From Actinopolymorpha singaporensis (lineage in GTDB: Bacteria > Actinomycetota > Actinomycetes > Propionibacteriales > Actinopolymorphaceae), in contig NZ_LT629732.1 in assembly GCF_900104745.1 (NCBI RefSeq), positions 3,273,981 through 3,337,980 of the forward strand: a stretch of DNA of 64,000 nt. The letters run 5' to 3'. The notes below the pieces were generated by a model. It searched no databases. It saw only the letters and a list, made by a program, of their open reading frames with translations, and had not been told where the DNA came from. The position numbers and the translations under genes are program-made. Shown here piece after piece: positions 7,631-14,653 of this stretch (positions within the stretch are counted from its first letter, which is position 1; the number at the start of each line of letters is the position of its first letter).

Positions 7631-8524
7631 CTAGGCGTTCGCATGCCGGCTCAGCGCAGCCCGTTGTCCCGAGCGCGGCGGTGAGGCGGTGTGGCGCAAC
7701 AAGGCGTCCACGACGATCGGCCACGTGACGCGCGGCACGCCCTGGCCGATGCCGGGCAGTGTGAGCAGAGTGGCGCCCGGGATCTCCGCGGCCAGGGCCA
7801 CTCCGTTCGGGTGTGGGAAGAACGGATCCTCGTCTCCGTGCACCACCAGGGTCGGCGCGGTGATTTCGCCCAGTCGCTCGCGCCACCGCGGCCGGCAGTC
7901 GATGGCCGCGAACATACTGCCGAGGTGGCTCGCACGCTGCGCCTTCGCCGTCCGTCGTGCCCGGTCGAACACCGACCCGGCAGCCGTCCGTACGTCCTGC
8001 TCGTCGAATCCTCGCGATCCGGACATCAGCCGCGCGGAACCAGTCATGTAGTCGACCACGCTGGCGTGCTCGGTCCAGTCCGGCTTCGGACGCCCGAACA
8101 GCTGCTCCATCAGCTCAGGTGCGTGATCTGGCAGGTCGGGATCGACCGGGCCGGGCGCGATCGGACGGGTGGATACCAGGGTCAGCGACGCGACCTGGTC
8201 GGGATGGTCGAGCGCGAGCAGCTGCGCGATGAAACCCCCGACGCCCATCCCGACCACGTGCGTACGCCCCAGCTGCAGTGCCTCCAGCAGCTCGGACGCA
8301 TCAGTCACCAGGTCGCGCAGGTCGTAGGTGGGCGCGTCCGGGTCGACGAACGTCGACTGGCCGGCGTCGCGCAGGTCGTAGCGCACCACGTACCGCTCGG
8401 CCAGTGCCGTGCACAGCTGATCCGGCCAGCTCAGCATGGTGACCCCGATCAGTAGCACCGGTGGATCCGCCGGATCTCCGAAGGTCTCCACGCACAACTC
8501 GACACCGTTGACCTTGATCTGCAT
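7631..8524 (-). CDS. alpha/beta hydrolase-fold protein lacking catalytic Ser and His
   Basis: A 297-residue alpha/beta-hydrolase fold protein close to the RdmC/aclacinomycin-methylesterase-like group (RYDLRDAGQST, LVVHGDEDPFFP, LPGxGxGxP near the end). The nucleophile elbow, normally GxSxG, reads G92-M-G94-V-G: Ser is replaced by Gly (codon GGC at 8243-8245). The catalytic His, normally in LPGMGHGLP, is Gln261 in LPGIGQGVP (codon at 7742-7744). The acid Asp in HGDEDP is kept. Length and the rest of the fold are normal and the frame is open, so this looks like a maintained pseudoenzyme rather than a decayed gene. The start at 8524 has a GGAG ribosome site. The kinase follows 11 bases downstream. 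Confidence 0.85.
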   Translation of the reverse strand: MQIKVNGVELCVETFGDPADPPVLLIGVTMLSWPDQLCTALAERYVVRYDLRDAGQSTFVDPDAPTYDLRDLVTDASELLEALQLGRTHVVGMGVGGFIAQLLALDHPDQVASLTLVSTRPIAPGPVDPDLPDHAPELMEQLFGRPKPDWTEHASVVDYMTGSARLMSGSRGFDEQDVRTAAGSVFDRARRTAKAQRASHLGSMFAAIDCRPRWRERLGEITAPTLVVHGDEDPFFPHPNGVALAAEIPGATLLTLPGIGQGVPRVTWPIVVDALLRHTASPPRSGQRAALSRHANA

Positions 8525-8631
8525 TTCCACTCCGTCTGGTTCATGGGCTGGTACGAGGCAGCGCCAGCGCGATGGCCTGTAGTAGACAGACCACCTCCCG
8601 CCGCAAAGCTCATCGGTCGGCAGCCCACTTC

Positions 8632-8660
8632 GTGCCTCGACGAGGCACTCCGCGTGCCTC
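8632..8660. promoter_or_regulatory. three alternating GTGCCTC half-sites
   Basis: GTGCCTCGACGAGGCAC (8632-8648) is a perfect 8-1-8 palindrome. The half GAGGCAC also pairs with a further GTGCCTC at 8654-8660 across TCCGC, so three half-sites alternate in orientation. The site lies between the divergent hydrolase-like gene and the MASE1 gene, 31 bases upstream of the latter's -35 box. Confidence 0.6.
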
Positions 8661-8690
8661 TGATGCGGTCCTGACGACGCTCGGGGCGTT

Positions 8691-8718
8691 TTGGACTTTC
8701 GGGCTACCGTCCTAGCGT
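8691..8718 (+). promoter_or_regulatory. promoter of the MASE1 gene, probably leaderless
   Basis: TTGGAC (8691-8696), a 16-base spacer and TAGCGT (8713-8718) place the transcription start at about 8725, on top of the GTG GTG start codons, which implies a leaderless message. Confidence 0.5.
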
Positions 8719-8722
8719 CTGT

Positions 8723-9748
8723 GTGGTGGACGGTCACAAAGGGCGACTGCTCCGACGGCCGCTGATAGTGGTTCTGCTGAACCTGGCATTGGCCGCTGCC
8801 TACTACGGGACCGCGCAGATCGGGCTGATGATCGGATTGGCTCACGGGCACATCAGCCCGTTCTGGCCACCCACCGGTGTCGCCATCGTCGCGCTGCTCG
8901 TCCTGGGAAGCGAGTTGTGGCCGGGGATCTTGCTCGGAGCCGGGGTCGGAAACGTGTTCACCGGTCCCGTGATCACGGCGGTTCCCACTGCTGCCGGTAC
9001 GACCCTGGCCTGCCTGTGCGCTTACTGGGGGCTGCGAAAGGCGAACTTCCGGATCGAACTGGATCGGCTGAAGGATGCCCTGGCCCTGGTGTTCCTCGCC
9101 GCGTTCGGGGCGATGCTCATCAGCTCCACGCTTGGGACCATGCAACTCCTGCTCACCGGCGTGGTGTCGGGCCATTCCTTCGTCCCCACCTGGCTCACCT
9201 GGTGGACGGGTGACGCGATGGGTGTGCTCATCGTGGCGCCCCTGCTGCTGACCCTGATCAACATTCCGTGGCGTCAATATCGCTATGTCGACTCCGGACG
9301 ATTCACGGAGATCGCACTTCTGTTGGTCGGATCTTTCGGAATCATGGTGTTTGGCGAACAGGGGCTGGGAGTGTCGTTCCTCGCGTTCCCGCTGCTGGTC
9401 CTCGCCGCCTGGCGGTTCCAGTTGCCGGGCGCGGCACCAGTCAGCTTGCTCCTGTCTGCTGTGGCCATCCACGCCGCGGTGCACGGGACGGGCACGTTCG
9501 CCGGCCACGACCAGCTCCACACGATGGTGATACTGCAAGCCTTCAACGGCTCGATCGCCCTGACCGGGCTCCTGCTGTCGGTGGCCATCACCGAACGAAA
9601 CCGCACTCGCGTGGAACTCGAACGCACCTGCGCCAGGCTCGGAGAGGTCATCGAGCACATCGACCGCGCCATGCGGCCGGACAGGGCGGCGTCCCCGCTC
9701 CGGCACTGGGCGGAGGAGAAGCAAGCCACTCCCAAAGGGCGGGGCTGA
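8723..9748 (+). CDS. MASE1 domain membrane sensor without output domain
   Basis: A 341-residue protein that is nearly all MASE1, a membrane-embedded sensory domain with eight or so helices. Visible marks are ISPFWPPTGVAIVALLVLG and WPGILLGAGVGN near the N-terminus and WLTWWTGDAMGVLIVAPLLL in the middle. MASE1 is normally followed by a GGDEF, histidine kinase or PAS output; here the last helix leads into only about 55 residues with a short coiled coil (RVELERTCARLGEVIEHIDRA). The signal must therefore be passed to a partner or the output was lost. The GAF protein gene begins 120 bases downstream on the same strand and is the obvious partner candidate (inference). Confidence 0.85.
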   Translation: MVDGHKGRLLRRPLIVVLLNLALAAAYYGTAQIGLMIGLAHGHISPFWPPTGVAIVALLVLGSELWPGILLGAGVGNVFTGPVITAVPTAAGTTLACLCAYWGLRKANFRIELDRLKDALALVFLAAFGAMLISSTLGTMQLLLTGVVSGHSFVPTWLTWWTGDAMGVLIVAPLLLTLINIPWRQYRYVDSGRFTEIALLLVGSFGIMVFGEQGLGVSFLAFPLLVLAAWRFQLPGAAPVSLLLSAVAIHAAVHGTGTFAGHDQLHTMVILQAFNGSIALTGLLLSVAITERNRTRVELERTCARLGEVIEHIDRAMRPDRAASPLRHWAEEKQATPKGRG

Positions 9749-9869
9749 CCCCTGTGCCCCGCTGGTCTGTGCACTTCACCGGTGTAGAGGAGGGCCGACG
9801 AGCGGCGTAGTGTCGAACACGCTCGCGGCGGCGAGTGTCGCGCGAAGGGCCGGAGCCGGAGGCGAGAGG

Positions 9870-10628
9870 ATGCAGGGCACGGAGAGCGAAATCGACGGCT
9901 TTTGTGCCGGGTGCCGTTCCAAGGCCAACCTGCCTCGGTACGCAGGTGCCCGTGTCTCGCGAACCCAGGAAATCGACCAGGTGGTCCGTGGACGGCTGGA
10001 TCGTGCCGATCCCAGCACCCTCGACGGATTCTCGCATCCACCGCGGTGCCGACGATGTGGGGCTTTGCTGTGGGAGCGTTCGGCAGACACACGTGAGTTG
10101 CCGGTCGAGCCTCCGTACGATTCGAACGATCCACGGCGATCGGTCAGGCCGGACATTCTGGATCGCGAGTTCCTCGCCACGGCCGACAAGCACACGTTGC
10201 TCGGCACGCTGCTGGACGCCGCGTTGACCCACTGCGGTGCTGACGCGGCCAACGCACAACTGATGGACCCCAACCGGAAAGGCCTGTACATAGCCGCCCA
10301 CCGAGGATTCGAACGCCCGTTCCTCGACTACTTCGAGTGGGTCGACGGCAACGGCTCGGCATGCGCGGTCGCGGCGGCCGAGCGCTCAGCTGTCATTGTT
10401 CCCAACGTCCTGCGCAGCCCGCTGTTCGACGATGCGACCAGGCGGGTGATCCTCGACGCCCGAATCTCCGCGGTGCTGTCGATCCCTCTGCTCAGCTCCA
10501 CCAGGCAACTCCTCGGGGTCTTCTCCTGCCACTATCGCGCCGGTCGGACACTGACGGGCCGCGTGGCCCCATTGCTCCATGTCGTGGCGGGCGCAGCCGC
10601 GTGGTCCCTGCAACGGCACCTGCCCTGA
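9870..10628 (+). CDS. GAF domain protein with N-terminal paired CxxC
   Basis: A 252-residue soluble protein. Residues about 110-245 form a GAF domain (LGTLLDAALTHCGADAANAQLMD, IPLLSSTRQLLGVFSCHYR) like those that bind small ligands or mediate dimerisation in actinobacterial signalling proteins. Ahead of it are two CxxC pairs, Cys12/Cys15 and Cys60/Cys63, which could bind one zinc or iron atom or form a redox switch. The ATG at 9870 was chosen over the upstream GTG at 9810 because GGAGGCGAGAGG lies directly before it. There is no catalytic or DNA-binding output domain. It probably forms a unit with the MASE1 gene upstream. Confidence 0.75.
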   Translation: MQGTESEIDGFCAGCRSKANLPRYAGARVSRTQEIDQVVRGRLDRADPSTLDGFSHPPRCRRCGALLWERSADTRELPVEPPYDSNDPRRSVRPDILDREFLATADKHTLLGTLLDAALTHCGADAANAQLMDPNRKGLYIAAHRGFERPFLDYFEWVDGNGSACAVAAAERSAVIVPNVLRSPLFDDATRRVILDARISAVLSIPLLSSTRQLLGVFSCHYRAGRTLTGRVAPLLHVVAGAAAWSLQRHLP

Positions 10629-10796
10629 GCCGGCACCACCTGACCAGCCGGCCGCCGACCTCCGCCGGCGGCACCGAGATCCCGCGGTGCTTCGTGGACG
10701 CGACTCGCGAGATGCTCCCGGCTTGACTGGTCGGCCGTGTCAACCGCTGGTTGCATGCGGGAAACCTAGACCCAGGCTGCAGGGGCGGACGGCAGG

Positions 10797-11228
10797 TCAG
10801 CGGCGGGTGAGGGCGCGCTCCAGCAGATCGTGCAGGGCGTCCTGTTGCCTGGGGGAGAGGGCCGCGAGCGGCGAGTCCTCCACGAGGAGGTCCAGCAGCT
10901 GCCCGCGCAGCTTGCCGCCCCTGACGGTGAGTTCGAGCTGCTTGGCGCGGCGGTCGGTGGGGTGCGGCCGGCGTTGGATCAGGCCCTGTGCCTCCAGCTT
11001 GTCGACCACGAACGTCGCGTTGGACGGCTCGCAGCCCATCCGCTCGGCGAGACCGCGCATGGTCATCGGGCCGGTCAGCTCGCGCAGCGCGGTCGCCTGT
11101 GCCGCGGTGAGGCCAAGCCTGGCTGCGCGATCGCGTACGTGCTCGTCGATCTGGTGGGCCAAGCCGTTGACCAAGCCGCACAGCTCACGTTCGGCGGTGA
11201 CCTGCTGCTCAGGAGGCTTCGGCTTCAT
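10797..11228 (-). CDS. MarR family transcriptional regulator
   Basis: A 143-residue winged-helix regulator. The DNA-binding core is GPMTMRGLAERMGCEPSNATFVVDKLEAQGLIQR, followed by the wing (PTDRRAKQLELT), and helices at both ends form the dimer interface; the length is typical. I chose the ATG at 11228, preceded by AGGGTGAG, over a longer frame. It is divergent from the metallo-beta-lactamase-fold gene, and a perfect palindrome in the 81-base gap very likely is its operator for both genes. MarR proteins usually release DNA on binding phenolic ligands or on cysteine oxidation. Confidence 0.92.
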   Translation of the reverse strand: MKPKPPEQQVTAERELCGLVNGLAHQIDEHVRDRAARLGLTAAQATALRELTGPMTMRGLAERMGCEPSNATFVVDKLEAQGLIQRRPHPTDRRAKQLELTVRGGKLRGQLLDLLVEDSPLAALSPRQQDALHDLLERALTRR

Positions 11229-11272
11229 GGGGCTCACCCTAGCTCGATACGTCAAGCCTGAATGATCGGGAG

Positions 11273-11302
11273 CTTGAATGATTCAAGTTGGAAGCTTACG
11301 GT
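11273..11302 (+). promoter_or_regulatory. MarR operator overlapping the MBL promoter
   Basis: CTTGAATGATTCAAG (11273-11287) is a perfect 7-1-7 palindrome. TTGAAT inside it serves as -35, and TACGGT (11297-11302) follows after exactly 17 bases as -10, placing the start of transcription at the ATG (11310). A MarR dimer on this site would block RNA polymerase directly. A partial second copy (TCAAGCCTGAATGATC) lies just upstream. Confidence 0.75.
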
Positions 11303-11309
11303 CGGGATC

Positions 11310-12212
11310 ATGACTACCACGCTTCCCGTCGACCGCGACCGGCTTCACCAACCGCCCCGCCTCCGTTCGCTGCGGCTCGGCGACACGACGCTGACCTACG
11401 TTCCGGACGGTACGGCGCAACTGCGTCCACGTGGCTGGCTGCCCGACACGACCGACGAGGTCTGGGCGGCCCATCCTGAGTACCTCGCCGAGACCGGCGA
11501 CCTCGTCGCCGGTCTCGGCGCGCTGCTGGTGGAACGCGACGGACGCGCCCTGCTGATCGACGCGGGCTTCGGCCCGCACTCGCTGCCGGCGACACCGGGC
11601 GGCCCGATCGGCGCCATCACGTCCGGTGCTCTGCTGGACAACCTGGCTGCGATCGGACGTGATCCGGCCACGATCGAGGCTGTCGCCGTCACCCACCTGC
11701 ACACCGACCATCTCGGCTGGGCCTGGCAGCCCGCTCCCGGAACGGGGGACGCGCCCGTGCTCGCTCACGCCGACTGTCTGGTAGCGGAGCCGGAGTGGAG
11801 GCAGCGCCACCTGGCCGAGGCGGACGGCACCACTCCGGAGATCCTTGCCGCACTGGCGCCGCGGGTGCGAACGGTGACCGACGGCGAGGAGATCTTTCCC
11901 GGCGTACTCGCTCGGGTGACCGGCGGCCACACTGCCGGCCACACGGTGTACGTCATCACCGCCGGCGAGCAGCGGGTCGTGGCGTTCGGCGACGCCATGC
12001 ACTCGCCGATCCAGGTGGCGCATCCGGAATGGTCGGCCGTCAACGACCACGACCGCCACCTCGGTGCTGTACGCCGCCGCGACCTCGTGGCCGAGCTGAG
12101 CCGTCCTGACACCATCGGCTACGGGAACCATTTCGCCGATGTGGTCTTCGGCCGCGTCCGTCCCGACGGCGAGCAGTCGTCGTGGCTGCCCGTCGCGACC
12201 GAGGAGCCGTGA
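11310..12212 (+). CDS. metallo-beta-lactamase fold hydrolase
   Basis: A 300-residue MBL-fold metallohydrolase. The zinc signature THLHTDHLGW gives His129, His131, Asp133 and His134; further ligands are in TGGHTAGHTVY, FGDAMH and the C-terminal GNHFAD. The pattern fits the quinone/AHL-lactonase-like or alkyl-sulfatase-neighbouring group, without a tag for any one substrate. The start ATG at 11310 coincides with the predicted transcription start, so translation is probably leaderless. The divergent MarR regulator should control it, which suggests a role in clearing a small toxic or signalling molecule (inference). Confidence 0.88.
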   Translation: MTTTLPVDRDRLHQPPRLRSLRLGDTTLTYVPDGTAQLRPRGWLPDTTDEVWAAHPEYLAETGDLVAGLGALLVERDGRALLIDAGFGPHSLPATPGGPIGAITSGALLDNLAAIGRDPATIEAVAVTHLHTDHLGWAWQPAPGTGDAPVLAHADCLVAEPEWRQRHLAEADGTTPEILAALAPRVRTVTDGEEIFPGVLARVTGGHTAGHTVYVITAGEQRVVAFGDAMHSPIQVAHPEWSAVNDHDRHLGAVRRRDLVAELSRPDTIGYGNHFADVVFGRVRPDGEQSSWLPVATEEP

Positions 12213-12225
12213 CGGCCGCCCGGGG

Positions 12226-12819
12226 TCAGGAGGTGGAGTCCCTGCGGAGCAGGGTGGCCGCGCACTCGGCGGCGAGATCCTCGGCGTGGCGCGGGATTCG
12301 CTGCCCGGAGCGGTAGTGGCGGCGTACGACGGAGTACGGCAGGTCAACGATGGCCATCCGTACCAAATCCTTGTCGCGGTCGGAGGTACGGCCCAGCCCG
12401 CGACCGATCTCGCCAACGGCACGAGTCACCTGGCGGTTGCCGCGGCGATGCCGGTCGCGGTCCTCCTCGGGCCATTCGGGTGCGTCGAAGTCGGCGGCGG
12501 CGTAGAGCAGGATCGTCGCGTCCGCGGGGTTCGCGCGACTCCAGGCGACGACATGCCGGGCGGCGGCCTGTGCGGCGGCGAGCGGCGTGTCCTGCTCGAC
12601 CGCGACCAGGAAACCGGCCTGGAACCTTTCCAGGGAACGCAACCACAGTGCGGCGAGCAACGCCGGGCGCCCGGGGAAGCGGTGGTAGACAGAGCCGCTG
12701 GGTGCTCCGGCCGCCCGGGCGACCGCGGCGACCGTGACGGCGCGCGGGCCCGCGTCGGCGACCAGGGTGGCCGCGGCGTCCAGTAGCCCGTCGACGTCGT
12801 GGCGAGGTGGTCTGCCCAT
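12226..12819 (-). CDS. TetR family transcriptional regulator
   Basis: A 197-residue repressor. The N-terminal helix-turn-helix is in LLDAAATLVADAGPRAVTVAAVARAAGAPSGSVYHRFPGRPAL (about residues 10-55), a strong TetR_N pattern. The remainder is the variable ligand-binding, dimerising helical domain. The ATG at 12819 begins MGRPPRHD directly before the domain; a longer frame to 13089 overlaps the operators and is not needed. It is divergent from the SRPBCC gene, and two TTTTGGAG dyads sit between them, so autoregulation together with control of that neighbour is likely. Confidence 0.92.
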   Translation of the reverse strand: MGRPPRHDVDGLLDAAATLVADAGPRAVTVAAVARAAGAPSGSVYHRFPGRPALLAALWLRSLERFQAGFLVAVEQDTPLAAAQAAARHVVAWSRANPADATILLYAAADFDAPEWPEEDRDRHRRGNRQVTRAVGEIGRGLGRTSDRDKDLVRMAIVDLPYSVVRRHYRSGQRIPRHAEDLAAECAATLLRRDSTS

Positions 12820-12882
12820 GCGGGTGAGTGTAGGGGGCCGGGACCGGGCCTGGTCGCGAGGAGGCAGGGAGGGCGACGACCA

Positions 12883-12935
12883 TTTTGGAGACATCCCTCC
12901 AGTGGCGAAAAGTTTTGGAGTACAGTCTCCAAAAC
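12883..12935. promoter_or_regulatory. double TetR operator, TTTTGGAG dyads
   Basis: GTTTTGGAG-TACAGT-CTCCAAAAC (12912-12935) is a perfect 9-6-9 inverted repeat. A second copy begins with TTTTGGAG at 12883, with the same 6-base gap and a partly matching right half CTCCA (12897-12901). The two left halves are 30 bases apart, close to three helical turns, so two dimers could sit on one face of the DNA. Confidence 0.82.
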
Positions 12936-12961
12936 AGGTTCCGAGCGCTGGAGGGGACGAC

Positions 12962-13537
12962 ATGAGGTTGCCGGAGGTGTGGGGTGCGCGGCCGGAGGAG
13001 CTGGCGGCCGACCACCCGTGCGACGGATACTTCACCGGACGCACGACGTCGTTGTTCCGGGCCGTGACGGTGCGGGCCGACAGGCCCACGGTCTTCCGGT
13101 GGCTGTGTCAACTGAGGGTTGCGCCATACAGCTACGACTTCGTCGACAACGCCGGCCGGCGCAGTCCGCGCGATCTCACGCCAGGGCTCGACCACCTCGA
13201 GAGCGGCCAGCCGTTCATGCGGATCTTCACCCTGGTCGACTTCACCTACGACCGCGACGTCACGTTGGTGCTGACCGACCCAGCGGGCCGGCGGATGTTC
13301 GGCGAGCTGGCGGTCACCTACGCGGTTCGCCCGAACGAGAGCGCGAAGTCGGGTGAGGAGGAGACCCGCCTGCTGGTCAAGCTCGTCCTGCCGGAAGCGC
13401 GCCATCCCGCCGCCTGGGTACGCCAGTCCCTGCTCGGCTGGGGCGACCTGGTGATGATGCGGGCACAGCTGCGCAACCTCGCCCGCCTCGCCGAACGAAC
13501 CACGCGGAGCCGGGCGCAGGCCCCTGCGGCCCGCTGA
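12962..13537 (+). CDS. SRPBCC family protein
   Basis: A 191-residue protein with the helix-grip (SRPBCC, polyketide cyclase-like) pattern: an N-terminal RTTSLFRAVTVRADRPTVFRWLCQLRVAPYSYD, a central FTLVDFTYDRDVTLVL and a long C-terminal helix (WGDLVMMRAQLRNLARLAE). This fold binds hydrophobic ligands; many members are of unknown function. The ATG at 12962 follows GGAGGGGACGAC. It is regulated, on the sequence evidence, by the divergent TetR repressor through the palindromes at 12883-12935. The ligand is likely also the TetR inducer (inference). Confidence 0.78.
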   Translation: MRLPEVWGARPEELAADHPCDGYFTGRTTSLFRAVTVRADRPTVFRWLCQLRVAPYSYDFVDNAGRRSPRDLTPGLDHLESGQPFMRIFTLVDFTYDRDVTLVLTDPAGRRMFGELAVTYAVRPNESAKSGEEETRLLVKLVLPEARHPAAWVRQSLLGWGDLVMMRAQLRNLARLAERTTRSRAQAPAAR

Positions 13538-13546
13538 GCTCCCCGG

Positions 13547-14068
13547 CTAGTCGTCGGCGAGCTGGCGGGCGATGGTGTCCGACCAGGCGTCGACGTCCTT
13601 CCAGTCGCGGAAGTCGCCGTACTTGCCGCGAATCCCCCGGTAGAACAGCCGGCCCATCCGTGACAGGTGCCCGGGCTGGATCGCACCGGCGAAGACGTGG
13701 TGGTCGCGCGGTCCGATCGTGTCGCTGAACTGCCCGACCACCTTGGGGTTCTCGCCCGCGAGCATGCCGGCGAACCGGAAGCCCTGCTCCGCGGCAGCCG
13801 GGCCGAGACCGACGCTGAACAACCACACCGGCCGGCACACGAGCGCGGCCTGGTTGCGTCGTACGTACGCCTGGGCCTCGGTCGGCCAGGCGCCGCCGTA
13901 CACCCCGCACCCGAGCACGGCCGCGTCGTACCCGTCGACCTCCGGCGCCCGGTCCACCGGGTGCACCTCGACCTGGTTGCCGTACTCGTCGAGACTCGCC
14001 GCGATGCGCTCGGCGATGCCGCGGGTCGAGCCGTTCCTGCTCGCGTACGCCATCAGGACAACAGCCAT
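13547..14068 (-). CDS. flavodoxin domain protein
   Basis: A 173-residue flavodoxin-like protein. The FMN phosphate loop is MAYASRNGSTRGIAERIA at the N-terminus, and the second flavin loop is VLGCGVYGG (about residues 55-63); VWLFSVGLGP and the C-terminal DFRDWKDVDAWSDTIARQL complete the fold at normal length. Such proteins, related to menaquinone-dependent protoporphyrinogen oxidase HemG and general flavodoxins, transfer electrons. The ATG at 14068 has GGGGAG before it. It is transcribed 23 bases downstream of a second, shortened flavodoxin, probably as one operon. Confidence 0.88.
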   Translation of the reverse strand: MAVVLMAYASRNGSTRGIAERIAASLDEYGNQVEVHPVDRAPEVDGYDAAVLGCGVYGGAWPTEAQAYVRRNQAALVCRPVWLFSVGLGPAAAEQGFRFAGMLAGENPKVVGQFSDTIGPRDHHVFAGAIQPGHLSRMGRLFYRGIRGKYGDFRDWKDVDAWSDTIARQLADD

Positions 14069-14091
14069 GGTGCGCTCCCCATCCGGGCCGG

Positions 14092-14406
14092 TCAGGACGA
14101 AGGCTCGTCGGGCGCCGGCCGGCCGGCCGGCGCCCCGTCGGCGCCGAGCTCGCGGGCAAGTTCGCGTGCCCAGGAGTCGATGGCCTGCTCGTCGCCGAAC
14201 CGGCGGGCGTCGTGTTGCGAGCGCCCGGCGTAGATCGCGCTGCCGAGCACGCAGGCGTCGTACCCCTTGACGGTGTGCGCTGCCTTCGCGGGGGCGACCT
14301 GTACTTCCAACCCGGCCGAGATCAGGTCCGCGCCGATCCGATCGGCGATGCCGGCGGTCGCGCGGTTCCTGGTCGCGTACGCCACGAGCACGCGCGTCGT
14401 CACCAT
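14092..14406 (-). CDS. internally deleted mini-flavodoxin
   Basis: A 104-residue frame with a normal flavodoxin N-terminus (VLVAYATRNRATAGIADRIG, FMN phosphate loop) and VLGSAIYAGRSQHDARRFG, then directly AIDSWARELARELG, which in the full-length neighbour is the C-terminal helix. The central 60-80 residues carrying strand 4 and part of the FMN-binding surface are missing, without a frameshift. Start at ATG 14406. Either the gene is a decaying paralogue of its neighbour, still open by chance, or it makes a flavin-poor binding fragment. It sits upstream of the intact flavodoxin in the same operon. Confidence 0.72.
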   Translation of the reverse strand: MVTTRVLVAYATRNRATAGIADRIGADLISAGLEVQVAPAKAAHTVKGYDACVLGSAIYAGRSQHDARRFGDEQAIDSWARELARELGADGAPAGRPAPDEPSS

Positions 14407-14653
14407 GCACCTCCCCGCACGCCACTCCCGCACGCTCCGGCACACCTCGCGTACCTCGGTGCCTTCGACCATGGGACCCCGCGCCCGTACGACCGGGACA
14501 GGGGCGGAGGTCCCGTCGGCAGCCCGGTAAGGCACGACCCGGACGGTGCGGGTTCATCCCCGGCGGGTGGTGTCGAGGCAGACCTCACTGGTCAGCCTGC
14601 TGATGCGGGACCAGTGACCGGTCCGGCACGGCCCGGCCGAGGGGAGTGCAGTG

